The notes beneath the pieces are model-generated. The model was not told where the DNA came from, made no database searches, and worked only from the letters and a program-made list of their open reading frames with translations. 19,941 bases of DNA from an uncultured Rivibacter sp. (GTDB lineage Bacteria; Pseudomonadota; Gammaproteobacteria; Burkholderiales; Burkholderiaceae): contig CAMLLU010000088.1 of the NCBI GenBank assembly GCA_946480925.1, forward strand, positions 1 to 19,941. The letters are read 5' to 3'. Position numbers and translations under genes: made by a program. Shown here one piece after another: positions 1 through 7,875 of the stretch; positions within the stretch are counted from its first letter, which is position 1, and every line of letters begins with the position of its first letter.

Positions 1-1175
1 ACCAGCTGGTCTTCGACGACAGCGACGCCCAGCTGCGCGTGCAGCTCAAGACCACCCAGCACGAGACCCAGCTGAACCTGGGCCATCTGGTGCACCAGGC
101 CGACAACCACCGCGGCAGCTTCCGCGGGCTGGGCTTCGAGCTGCGCACCGATGCGTGGGGCGCCGTCAGAGCGGCCGGTGGCATCCTCATCAGCAGCTAC
201 GCCACCCAGGAGAGCGAACCGAGTGGTGACAACGTGGCCGGGCTGGCCTTGGCGCAGCAGGCCCAAAGCCTGGCCGAAGCCTTCAGCCGGGCGGCCGGCA
301 CGCACCAGACGGCCCGGCTGGCGGCGCTGGTGGGCATCCGGCCGGGGGACACGGCGCCGCTCAAAGCCCAACACCACGCCCTGAACCACCAGGAGCCCGC
401 GGGCGACACGCAAGTGCCGCACAGCGGCGAGCCGATCATCGCGATCACCGCCAAGGCGGGCCTGGCCATCGCGGCCGGGCAGCACATTCAGTTCAGCAAC
501 GGCCAGGCCCTGCACCTGGGCAGCGGGCAGGACACCAGCGTGGCCACTGGCGGGGCCTTGCGGGTGCACACCGGGCAGGCGCTCACGATGCTGGGTGGTG
601 CAGTGAAGACCGGCACCGGGCTGAGCTTCATCGCTGCGCAGGGCGATGTGGTGATGCAAGCCCAGAGCGACACGCTGGAGATCGCAGCAGCCCTGCAGCT
701 GGTGCTGGGCAGTGCGGCCGGCAAGATCGACGTCGCCAGCGCCAAGCGCATCGTCCTGGCCACCACCGGCGGGGCCAGCCTCACCATCGACGCGCAGGGC
801 ATCCGCCCGCATTGCCCCGGCAAGATCACCGTGCGGGCGGCCACCAAGAGCATGCAGGGGCCGGGGAGCATGAGCTACGCGCTACCAGAGTTCCCGACAA
901 GCGATCCCATACAGCACAGCCTGCGTTGGAAGGTCACGAGCGCGATCACTGGTCGAAGCGCCGGCGATGTAGACGCAATCTCCATCGACGACGACGGGCA
1001 AGCCTCGGCGCCCGAAAGCACGGCTGCGGATGGCCGATCGGCCCGTTTGTTTGCACCGGACTTGCCCAAACAGCACAGCGCACTGCTCGGCAGCGGCACC
1101 TGGGGCAGCTTCCTGAACGGCGATGACATGCCGATTCCGCAGGACCCGACCGACGAGGAAGACGATCAACCATGA
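1..1175 (+). CDS. vgrG: VgrG spike protein, 3' part (5' end outside window)
   Basis: The reading frame is open from base 3 and cut by the window edge, so this is the C-terminal part of a type VI secretion tip protein. The opening LKTTQHETQLNLGHLVHQAD, then NHRGSFRGLGFELRTDAWG and the repetitive Gly/Ala/Gln-rich beta-helical stretch to about base 866, are characteristic of the VgrG/DUF2345 region that extends the needle tip. VgrG trimers sit on the Hcp tube and carry effectors. The last roughly 100 codons (867-1175) do not look like the usual VgrG ending and end in an acidic tail (DEEDDQP); they probably form the docking surface for the effector encoded next. The stop overlaps the next start as ATGA (1172-1175), giving translational coupling. 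The internal GTG at 39 is not the real start. Confidence 0.93.
   Translation, partial: QLVFDDSDAQLRVQLKTTQHETQLNLGHLVHQADNHRGSFRGLGFELRTDAWGAVRAAGGILISSYATQESEPSGDNVAGLALAQQAQSLAEAFSRAAGTHQTARLAALVGIRPGDTAPLKAQHHALNHQEPAGDTQVPHSGEPIIAITAKAGLAIAAGQHIQFSNGQALHLGSGQDTSVATGGALRVHTGQALTMLGGAVKTGTGLSFIAAQGDVVMQAQSDTLEIAAALQLVLGSAAGKIDVASAKRIVLATTGGASLTIDAQGIRPHCPGKITVRAATKSMQGPGSMSYALPEFPTSDPIQHSLRWKVTSAITGRSAGDVDAISIDDDGQASAPESTAADGRSARLFAPDLPKQHSALLGSGTWGSFLNGDDMPIPQDPTDEEDDQP
27..866 (+). repeat. direct repeat copy A (vgrG 3' region)
   Basis: This segment recurs at 3271-4119 in the same orientation and reading frame. In the stretches I compared by eye (about 130 bases near the left end), roughly nine of ten bases match. 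The later copy carries a net 9-base insertion near 3850-3890 (three extra codons, around GDGGHGLQ). Similarity stops just after the shared KSM.GPG codons. Confidence 0.9.
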
Positions 1176-2719
1176 GCAGCCCGGGCACCTACACCGTCGT
1201 CGCGAACGACACCCTCGGCAAGATCGCCAAACAGCACGGCATGGCCGTAATCGAGATCGCTGAGCTCAACGGCATCAGCAATCCGGACCGGATTTCGGTC
1301 GGCCAGAAACTGAAGCTGCCCGTGCGGCAACTGCCACAACCCGCTGCCCAAAAACCAGCGGAGGACGAACCCTCATCGGGGTCGTTCATCTGGATGCAAT
1401 TCGTCGATGCGCTGAGCCGTCCCATCAAAAACCTCAAGGTCCTGATCAAGACCGCCGAGGACCTGATGGATGCCGAGACGGATGCGAACGGCAACATCCC
1501 CGCCATTGAAACCGACGCGGATGTACCGCTGGCCGTCCACGTCGAGAAGGCAGGCGGTGGCATGAAACAGGTGGCTGCCTTGAAAGTGCCCGCGGGCAAC
1601 CAGCATCTGACGCTCGTCAGCCCGAAGGTCAAAGTCACTGCGACGCTGCGCAAACATGAAGGCGCGCCGGGTGTCGTCACGCCGCCGCGGCCGCAGGCAC
1701 CCGGCGAGGAACGATCGACACGCAGTCCCAACGGCCACCCGGTGCACGAGGTAGCCCTCGAGTGCCCGAACCCGCAGAACCTCAAGCTCCTAACCAACTT
1801 CAAGTACCGCGACATCGTGATCGCGGCGGCCGCGCGGGCGTCGATGCGGCCTCAGGCCGTGGCAGCCATCATGCGGGCCGAGGCAGCAACCATCATCAAT
1901 CGGTACGAGCAGCCGATCGTCGACCCAAAGACCAAGAAGCAGCGCGTTAACAAAAACGGCAAGCCGATGGTGCGGGTGTTCGTGGACGATACCCGGGAGT
2001 GGAATCCAAGGTCGGCTTCACCACTGTCATCGGCGCGCGGCATGACGCAGTTCCTCGACGGAAGCTGGCTGGATCAGGCCTTTACTGAAGGCACCTTCCT
2101 CCATGCCCGGTTGAAGAAGCTGGGCTGGCTGACCTCAGCCTCGGTGGAGGTCAAGAAGAAGGGGGCGGCTTCCGTGTGGAAGCTCGTGCCGGCCTTCAAG
2201 CTGGCCGATGGGACCTTGGTGACCAAACAACCCCTGGCACGCACACTCGGCCGCCGCCCCTACCTGACCGGCCGCGCCACGGCTGCCGACGCCAACCTGC
2301 AGGCTGTGCTGGACCTGCGCTTCGACCCCGAATGCGCCATCCACACGGCGGTGGACTACGGCATGCAGAATCTCGCGGCGCTGCGCCGGGCCGGCTATGC
2401 GGTCGATGCGCTCAACGACGCCGAGAAGGCGAAGATCGTGTATCTGTGTCACCACCTCGGTATCGGTGACGCCCCGCTGTTCATCGACAACAAGATGAGC
2501 GAGACACGGGCCCAGTACCTGTTGGAAAACCAACTCGGCGTCGCAGGGGCCAAGAGGAAGGCTGCCGCCTACAAAGAGAACTACCTGATCGCGCATCGCG
2601 GCTGGCTCAACGGCTTCGTCAATTCCAAGATCGTGCTTGCGAACTTCTACTGCCAGCCCGTGGCCGAAGTGGTGCGCGAGCTTGTTGTCATCACAGAGTC
2701 ACTACGCCAACGCACCTGA
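1172..2719 (+). CDS. LysM-containing, lysozyme-like T6SS effector (putative peptidoglycan hydrolase)
   Basis: The 515-residue protein starts on the ATGA overlap with vgrG, with GAGGAAG about 10 bases upstream. Residues about 6-51 are a LysM module (YTVVANDTLGKIAKQHG ... ISVGQKLKLP), which binds glycan chains. Residues about 65-165 look like a beta-sandwich/carboxypeptidase-regulatory-like linker (DALSRPIKNLKVLIKT; DANGNIPAIETDADVPL). From about residue 206 the protein resembles a lysozyme or lytic-transglycosylase fold: helix ASMRPQAVAAIMRAEA with a candidate catalytic Glu237, then SSARGMTQFLDGSW (residues 286-299), which resembles the transglycosylase SSA.G..QF...W motif. Position directly after vgrG and before a lipoprotein suggests a VgrG-delivered effector that attacks the periplasmic cell wall of rival bacteria. 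The hydrolase assignment is from motif resemblance only; there is no signal peptide, as expected for T6SS cargo. Confidence 0.8.
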   Translation: MSSPGTYTVVANDTLGKIAKQHGMAVIEIAELNGISNPDRISVGQKLKLPVRQLPQPAAQKPAEDEPSSGSFIWMQFVDALSRPIKNLKVLIKTAEDLMDAETDANGNIPAIETDADVPLAVHVEKAGGGMKQVAALKVPAGNQHLTLVSPKVKVTATLRKHEGAPGVVTPPRPQAPGEERSTRSPNGHPVHEVALECPNPQNLKLLTNFKYRDIVIAAAARASMRPQAVAAIMRAEAATIINRYEQPIVDPKTKKQRVNKNGKPMVRVFVDDTREWNPRSASPLSSARGMTQFLDGSWLDQAFTEGTFLHARLKKLGWLTSASVEVKKKGAASVWKLVPAFKLADGTLVTKQPLARTLGRRPYLTGRATAADANLQAVLDLRFDPECAIHTAVDYGMQNLAALRRAGYAVDALNDAEKAKIVYLCHHLGIGDAPLFIDNKMSETRAQYLLENQLGVAGAKRKAAAYKENYLIAHRGWLNGFVNSKIVLANFYCQPVAEVVRELVVITESLRQRT

Positions 2720-2722
2720 CCC

Positions 2723-3262
2723 ATGCGCTACCACTACTTCATCTACTTCGCACTCGCTTGCCTGCAAGGATGCGACTCAAGTGCACAGTCGCTCAACCCG
2801 GCTACTGCAGCGGCTCCACCTGCAAAAAGCGCCTCCGCTCTGATAGATGCCGTGCGCCCCAATGAGCAACGAAAGAAGACTCCGGCCGGCGAGCTTGTAC
2901 TCGACGCAGAGGCGAAGACGTTCCGGCTCAACGGCGCTCCGATTCTGACGGTCAGAGCGCAGGATCATTACGGTATGCCCTTCAGGTTCTACATCGAGGA
3001 CTGGCAGCAACTGAAAGAGGGCAGCGATATCGCCACTCGGTTGGTTGTTGCCGAGAACTCGGAGTGCACACAGCAGTTCATCATCATCGACCTGACTGGC
3101 GCCAAACCGCATGTGACCAACCGATTCGGCTACAACCCTGAAGGCAAGTTTTGCTTGCACTACAAGGGCGCCAAGTGGGGCCGCAAAGCGTCGAAGATCT
3201 ACTTCAGGAACGGCGCGACCTATTGGTACGACACTGGTGGCGAGGTGGTGGGGCCGATCTGA
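2723..3262 (+). CDS. lipoprotein, probable immunity protein for the LysM effector
   Basis: The 179-residue protein has a short signal peptide ending in a lipobox (LACLQGC, Cys17), so it should be lipid-anchored and exposed to the periplasm. I do not recognise a family for the mature part. It starts three bases after the effector stop with no clear ribosome-binding site, so translation is probably coupled to the effector. A periplasmic lipoprotein immediately after a putative cell-wall hydrolase effector is the classic layout of a T6SS effector-immunity pair, and that context is the basis for the call. Its stop codon lies only about ten bases before the truncated vgrG copy, so the cassette boundary is right at its 3' end. 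Alternative: a lipoprotein unrelated to immunity. Confidence 0.72.
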   Translation: MRYHYFIYFALACLQGCDSSAQSLNPATAAAPPAKSASALIDAVRPNEQRKKTPAGELVLDAEAKTFRLNGAPILTVRAQDHYGMPFRFYIEDWQQLKEGSDIATRLVVAENSECTQQFIIIDLTGAKPHVTNRFGYNPEGKFCLHYKGAKWGRKASKIYFRNGATYWYDTGGEVVGPI

Positions 3263-4221
3263 CGAGCCAGGCGCAGTTGCGGGGGCAACTGAAGACCACC
3301 CAGCACGAAACCCAGCTCAACCTGGGGCACCTGGTGCACCAGGCCGACAACCACCGCGGCAGCTTCCGGGGCCAGGGCTTCGAGCTGCGCACCGATGCGT
3401 GGGGGGCCCTCAGAGCCGCCGGCGGCGTGCTGATCTCCAGCTACGGCACCGGCGAACAGGAGCCGAGTGGCGACAACGCCGCCGGGCTGGCGCTGGCGCA
3501 GCAGACCCAGGCGCTGGCCGAGGCCTTCAGCCGTGCGGCCGGCACCCACCAGACGGTCCAGCTCGCCGCGCTGGTGGGCGTGCGCCCCGAAGACACGCCA
3601 CCGCTGAAGGCGATGCCTGCAGCGCTGAACCACCAGGAGCCCATCGGCGACACCCAGGTGCCGCACAGCGGCGAGCCGGTCATCGCGATCGCCGCCAAGG
3701 CCGGCCTCGCCATCGCGGCCGGGCAGGACCTGCAGTTCAGCAACGGGCAGGCGGTGCACCTGGGGGCCGGGCAGGACGGCAGCCTGGCCAGCGGTGGGGC
3801 GCTGCGGGTGCACAGCGGGCAGGCCCTTGCGATGCTGGGCGGGGCGGTGCAGGCGGGTGACGGCGGCCATGGGCTGCAGCTGAGCGCCGCCCAGGGCGAT
3901 GTCGTGCTGCAGGCGCAAGGCGACACGCTGGAGATCGCCGCGGCGCTGCAGTTGCTCATCGCCAGTGCGGGCGGCAAGATCGACTTGGCCAGCCCCAAGA
4001 AGATCACCCTGGCCACCACCGGCGGGGCCAGCATCACGCTCGAAGCCGGAAACCTCACCGTGCAGTGCCCGGGCCAGATCACCGTGAAGGCGGCCACCAA
4101 GAGCATGCTCGGGCCGGGGGCGGTGGATTACCCGGTGCCCACGCTACCCGGCGGAATCTGCGTGTCGTGCCTCCTGAAAGCTCGCGCGCAAGCGTCGGCA
4201 TTGGCAGCAACCCTCGCATGA
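3262..4221 (+). pseudogene. vgrG: 5'-truncated vgrG copy (DUF2345/C-terminal region only)
   Basis: The frame encodes TSQAQLRGQLKTTQHETQLN and then about 310 residues closely matching the tail of the first vgrG, but everything upstream (the gp27/gp5-like base and OB fold) is missing. Unlike the first copy it keeps what looks like an ordinary VgrG ending (PVPTLPGGICVSCLLKA). The frame is technically open back to a TTG at 3151, but that stretch overlaps the lipoprotein gene in another frame and is not VgrG-like. The stop overlaps the DUF4123 start as ATGA (4218-4221), the normal vgrG-adaptor coupling. I read this as the stranded 3' end of the original vgrG after a new tail-effector-immunity cassette was recombined in. 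It may still be translated as part of the polycistron, or serve as recombination homology. Confidence 0.85.
3271..4119 (+). repeat. direct repeat copy B (vgrG 3' region)
   Basis: Second copy of the segment at 27-866, same strand and frame, 9 bases longer. The two copies flank the divergent vgrG tail, LysM effector and lipoprotein. Recombination between them would excise about 3.25 kb and restore a continuous vgrG leading into the DUF4123/Tle1 module. Confidence 0.9.
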
Positions 4222-5084
4222 ACACCACGATGGAGACGCCTGATCCGTGGCAGTGGCACGAAACCATGCGGGCCGAGGGCCTGCACGTGTGGTCTATCGT
4301 CGATGGCAGTGCCGGCACTGCGCCGCGGCGGCGCTGGCAAGGCCTGCATGGCGTGCGCGAGATCAATCTCTTCGCGCCGCTCACTGCCGATCCGCAGGCC
4401 CTCGACATCGCGCCGTGTCTTTATGCATCCACACCGGACACGTTGAATGAGCAGCGGTTCGTGGGCCGCTATGCCGAGCAAAGTGCGGAGCAGGCCTGTG
4501 CCGCCTTCATCGCCACGCCGCTGAGCATGGACGAACTCGCCGTCCGCCTGGGCCGCCGCATCCGCGTCGATGCGGCTGGGCTACCGATGATCCTGCGGCT
4601 GTGGGACCCGCGTGTGCTGCGAGTGCTGCAGCAGTCACTGGTGCCCGACACGCTGCCCACGCTGCTGGCCTTCGGCAGGCAAGCCCTCGTGCCTGACCGG
4701 GCCGGCGGCCACGAAACGGTCACGCTGTCATGCCCGGCCGAAGACCCACTGGCAGCCGGCCAACTGCAGTTGAAGCAGCAGGAACTCGACGCCCTGCAGC
4801 ACGCCGCCTACCCCGATGCCTTGCTCGGCGCCTTGCGCGAGCAGGCCGAGGGGCTGATCGACACCGTGCCCGACGAAAAGCGCCATGGCCTGGCGCGTGG
4901 CCAGTGGCGCGCTTGCGAAGATCGCCGGATCAACGGCGTGCAGGACCACGTGCTGGCACTGAGCCTGGCCATCGAGCATGGCGAAGACTGGTGGACGCAG
5001 CCCCGCTGGGCAGTCTGTGTGCAGCAGGCCGAAGGCGGCTCGCTGATTGATGCGTACCGCGCGGCGTTGGGAGCGGAGTCATGA
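4218..5084 (+). CDS. DUF4123 T6SS effector adaptor/chaperone
   Basis: The 288-residue protein matches the DUF4123 family in layout: LHVWSIVDGSAG near the N terminus (a 'YALVDGA'-type start), LFAPL and IAPCLY, the ATPLSMDELAVRLGRRIRV block, then LRLWDPRVLRVLQQSL. DUF4123 proteins (Tap/TEC adaptors) are cytoplasmic chaperones that load a specific effector onto its cognate VgrG without being secreted themselves. Start chosen at ATG 4218 because it overlaps the vgrG-copy stop (ATGA) and directly precedes the conserved region; ATG 4230 is a possible alternative. It overlaps the next gene by ATGA at 5081-5084. By position it should serve the DUF2235 phospholipase at 5875-7683, through a VgrG with the ending still seen in the truncated copy. 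Confidence 0.88.
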   Translation: MNTTMETPDPWQWHETMRAEGLHVWSIVDGSAGTAPRRRWQGLHGVREINLFAPLTADPQALDIAPCLYASTPDTLNEQRFVGRYAEQSAEQACAAFIATPLSMDELAVRLGRRIRVDAAGLPMILRLWDPRVLRVLQQSLVPDTLPTLLAFGRQALVPDRAGGHETVTLSCPAEDPLAAGQLQLKQQELDALQHAAYPDALLGALREQAEGLIDTVPDEKRHGLARGQWRACEDRRINGVQDHVLALSLAIEHGEDWWTQPRWAVCVQQAEGGSLIDAYRAALGAES

Positions 5085-5383
5085 AGCGTTCATCGACCCC
5101 GGCAAGAAACGCAGAGCCAACGCGCGAGGCAGCTGCTCCATGCATAGTGGCCTCGTTGCTCATTGCGACCGGCCTGAACGTTCTCATTGCTGCGATCACG
5201 GCAGGTGGCACTAGCCTTGAAAGCTACTTCTTCCTTTTCCATCTTCTCGATCGGCCTGGCGCTCCCAGCGACCTGGGCCTGGTTCTTCTAGGCGTCTTTG
5301 TCTTGGGCGGGCTTTGCGTGCTCGCCTGGCAGCTGGGTTTGTTCCTTTTTTGCTGGCTGCTGTGCAGGGCCGTCAGAGGCTAG
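5081..5383 (+). CDS. small membrane protein within the Tle1 module
   Basis: The 100-residue protein has a charged N terminus (about 20 residues), a hydrophobic segment at about 21-40 and a longer one at about 65-95 rich in Leu/Val/Phe with several Cys and Trp, so two or three transmembrane passes. I recognise no family. Its start overlaps the DUF4123 stop (ATGA), which argues that it is a real, co-translated gene. Lying between an adaptor and a lipoprotein/phospholipase pair, it could be an accessory immunity factor protecting the inner membrane or a delivery factor; both are guesses from position. The stop (tag 5381-5383) is 18 bases before the next start. Confidence 0.7.
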   Translation: MKRSSTPARNAEPTREAAAPCIVASLLIATGLNVLIAAITAGGTSLESYFFLFHLLDRPGAPSDLGLVLLGVFVLGGLCVLAWQLGLFLFCWLLCRAVRG

Positions 5384-5401
5384 GCATCACTTCGTAGATC
5401 A

Positions 5402-5878
5402 ATGAACATGAACCGATGGAAGACTCTGCTGGCAGTGGCCTTGTTGGTACTGCCTCTGCTAGGTGGCTGTGCCGACAAGAAGACTCGGCTGCTGGGCATC
5501 GTGGGCTACAACTACACCGACCGCTACATCGACAGCTTCGAGGTTGGTGGACAAGGAGGTGGCAACGTGTTCCTGAGTGATCATGAGTCGGGAGGAGGTA
5601 GCACCTACTGCTGCATAGGCTTCAACCCGAGCACGCCTTTGCCAGTGAAGATGAAGGTTCGATGGACTTGGGGTGCCGTCGAAGATGAGAACCGCAAGGT
5701 CACCAAGCCACAGGAAACGGCGGAGGTGACGGCCGAAATTCGAGGCCCTGTACCGGACGATCCGCACGTCCTCGAAGTGCACTTCATGCCTAATGGAACA
5801 GTGCAGTTGCGCATCACCTATGACAACTCACCACCCCTGCTCATCATCGATCGCAGCAAGAAGGATCCAGTGAAGTGA
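5402..5878 (+). CDS. DUF3304-type lipoprotein, probable Tle1 immunity protein (Tli1-like)
   Basis: The 158-residue protein has a signal peptide with lipobox LLGGC (Cys23). The mature part (VGYNYTDRYIDSFEV, then a Gly-rich segment ending STYCCIGFNPSTPLPVKMKV) resembles DUF3304 lipoproteins, which commonly accompany DUF2235 phospholipase effectors. Such lipoproteins bind and block the lipase in the periplasm, protecting self and siblings. The gene overlaps the phospholipase start as GTGA (5875-5878), so immunity is encoded first and translation is coupled. The family name is recalled from pattern; the immunity role is inferred from the lipobox and gene order. Confidence 0.82.
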   Translation: MNMNRWKTLLAVALLVLPLLGGCADKKTRLLGIVGYNYTDRYIDSFEVGGQGGGNVFLSDHESGGGSTYCCIGFNPSTPLPVKMKVRWTWGAVEDENRKVTKPQETAEVTAEIRGPVPDDPHVLEVHFMPNGTVQLRITYDNSPPLLIIDRSKKDPVK

Positions 5879-7683
5879 GCAACATCACGATCCCTCAATC
5901 TCCGACTTGCCGTGTGGCTGCCGACCAGTTGAAGCCCATGGCCCCCAGTGAGCAGCTTGCATTTCGGCTGATGCAAGTTGCCCCGCCGCTTGCAAGCGGC
6001 GTAGCGGACTGTTCGCAGACCTTGTGGTTGAACGTGTTCTTTGATGGCACGGGCAACAACGAGAAAATCGACACGCCGACGTTTGAGCACAGTAATGTTT
6101 CAAGGCTCCACCGTGCGCGCCTTAGAGACTCTGAAGCCGCTGGACGCTATTCGTTCTATGTCCCAGGCATCGGAACCCCCTTCCGCGAGATCGGCGACGA
6201 AGGCGGCAAGCTGGCGATGGCCGCTGCGGCCGGTGGAGATGCTCGCATCAGTTGGGCGATCGAACAGGTCGAGCGACGCATCAAGATCGCCGCCGCAAAA
6301 GCCCAAAACCCCGTCAACAAGATCCGCTCCATCAACATCGCCGTGTTCGGCTTCTCCCGCGGAGCTGCCACGGCGCGGGCTTTCGCGCGGCGCATTGCCG
6401 ATCGCTGCCAGCGCGCAGGTGCCGGCTGGGCCTGGAAGGAAGGCGGTTACCCGTTGCGCCTGTACTTCATGGGCCTGTTCGATACCGTGGCTTCCGTGGG
6501 CACGCCCACCAGCGCGCGCAAGTTCACGGGCGAGGCTGCACTTGCACCGATGCCTTTGGGTCTCGGTTTGCTGCCCGTGCTGATGACCTCCACCGCAGAC
6601 GGCCACGGGGCCTGGGCCAAGGACCTGCGAATTCCCCAGATGGTGGAGCGCTGCGTGCATTACTGCGCGGCACATGAAGTGCGTAATTCATTTCCGCTGG
6701 ATACCGTGTTGGAAGATGGGCACTACCCTCCCAACTGCAAAGAGTCTTACTACCCGGGCGTGCACTCCAACGTGGGTGGTGGCTACCGCCCCGGCGAGGG
6801 CGGGCGCAACCTCAACCGGTTCGCGATGCTCAGCCTCGTGCCGTTGAAGGCCATGTATGACGAGGCCGTGCAGGCGGGTGTGCCGCTGCAGAGCATGGCC
6901 ACCATGGCCCGAGAAGTGCGGCAGGACTTCATGGCCGATGAGCCTGCGGACGTTCAAGCGCGCAGCGAACTCTCCCAGCGCTTCAACCACTACATGGACA
7001 CCGTCGGTGCAGGAGACAAGGGTCCCGGCGAGACCGTGCGTTCGCACATGCGCATGTACTTCCGTTGGCGCATCCTCCACATGGGGCGCAAGCTCAAGGC
7101 CCACGAGGAGGGCAAGGCCGACTGGGACGCTCAGCGCCTCCAGGATTACGACCGTTCGCTGGGGGCCGAGCGCCAGCAGAAGCGGGCCACCTTGCGCCAG
7201 CGTGAAGAGGAGTTCGAGGCAGCCGCGCGGGCACGTGGCGCTGCCTGGAGCTGGTACAGAAGAGGCATCGCCCACGAAGACCGGCGCGTGGCCTACGAGC
7301 AGTCGGCAGCCCGTGTGGAGGACGCCCGCTGGGCCAGGGTGCACCAGCAGGCCAGCGTGGCCACCATGCCGTCTGACGCGCCGACCCTGATTGAGGCCCT
7401 GGCGAAGTACGACCAGCAGTTCCTCGAAGACAGTGAGCAGGTGCGCAAGGCCGACCCAAAAACCCTGCGTCCCTTCGCGAAGATCCTGCGCGAGGCGTGG
7501 GAGATGGAGCCGCTGAAGGATGAACAGATCATCGCCTTCTTCGACGAGTACGTGACCGACTCGCTCGCCGGCTTCGACACGGACCGCACGCGAGCCACCG
7601 AGCACCGCTGGCTCTACCAGGGCGGCGATGCGACGGTGGACTATGCGGCGCTTGAGCGCCAGAAAGCCGAAGCGCACGCGTGA
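5875..7683 (+). CDS. DUF2235 T6SS phospholipase effector (Tle1-like)
   Basis: The 602-residue protein has the DUF2235 alpha/beta-hydrolase signature: VFFDGTGNN at 54-62, the nucleophile elbow GFSRG with Ser161, FDTVAS with Asp203, and YPGVHSNVGGGY with His297, giving a plausible Ser-Asp-His triad. Tle1-family effectors are phospholipases delivered by T6SS that degrade target-cell membranes from the periplasm. The C-terminal third (about 390-470) is strongly charged and helical (RKLKAHEEGKADWDAQ; ERQQKRATLRQREEEFEAAA) and may be the VgrG/adaptor binding or membrane-insertion part. GTG start chosen for the GTGA overlap with the lipoprotein gene; the conserved core begins about 50 residues later. 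No signal peptide, as expected. Last gene of the T6SS block. Confidence 0.92.
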   Translation: MSNITIPQSPTCRVAADQLKPMAPSEQLAFRLMQVAPPLASGVADCSQTLWLNVFFDGTGNNEKIDTPTFEHSNVSRLHRARLRDSEAAGRYSFYVPGIGTPFREIGDEGGKLAMAAAAGGDARISWAIEQVERRIKIAAAKAQNPVNKIRSINIAVFGFSRGAATARAFARRIADRCQRAGAGWAWKEGGYPLRLYFMGLFDTVASVGTPTSARKFTGEAALAPMPLGLGLLPVLMTSTADGHGAWAKDLRIPQMVERCVHYCAAHEVRNSFPLDTVLEDGHYPPNCKESYYPGVHSNVGGGYRPGEGGRNLNRFAMLSLVPLKAMYDEAVQAGVPLQSMATMAREVRQDFMADEPADVQARSELSQRFNHYMDTVGAGDKGPGETVRSHMRMYFRWRILHMGRKLKAHEEGKADWDAQRLQDYDRSLGAERQQKRATLRQREEEFEAAARARGAAWSWYRRGIAHEDRRVAYEQSAARVEDARWARVHQQASVATMPSDAPTLIEALAKYDQQFLEDSEQVRKADPKTLRPFAKILREAWEMEPLKDEQIIAFFDEYVTDSLAGFDTDRTRATEHRWLYQGGDATVDYAALERQKAEAHA

Positions 7684-7826
7684 GGACAGCATCGAACGAC
7701 GACCAAGGCTCATGTCATCGCTTCGCGACGACTGCGCATGATCGCCAGCTGCCCCGCAGCTAAAGCGGAACTGCATCTCACCGGTTCATCCTCTGCGGCG
7801 TAAAACTTCCTCGCCGCGCTCAGAGC
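7684..7826. other. intergenic region between the T6SS block and nnrS
   Basis: No convincing gene. It holds a perfect 6-base stem with a 3-base loop (AGCTGC-CCC-GCAGCT, 7747-7761), a possible terminator without a T tract, and a weaker stem GCGGCG/CGCCGC (7795-7817). It separates two functionally unrelated blocks. Confidence 0.5.
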
Positions 7827-7840
7827 TTGACCATCGTCAA
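7827..7840 (+). promoter_or_regulatory. FNR/DNR-type box upstream of nnrS
   Basis: TTGACCATCGTCAA is a perfect palindrome fitting the FNR/CRP-superfamily consensus TTGAY-N4-RTCAA. Its centre is 42.5 bases before the nnrS ATG. At class II spacing the -10 would fall on GAGCAT (7863-7868), a weak match, with the start of transcription near 7875, directly at the ATG. nnrS is a known target of NO/oxygen-responsive regulators of this family. Confidence 0.8.
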
Positions 7841-7875
7841 CACCACGTTGGCGGTGCAAGCCGAGCATCGGCGGC

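Noticed and set aside
3151..3261. TTG start that would make the second vgrG copy a complete gene
   Set aside because: These codons overlap the lipoprotein gene in another frame and bear no VgrG similarity; similarity begins only at about 3271.
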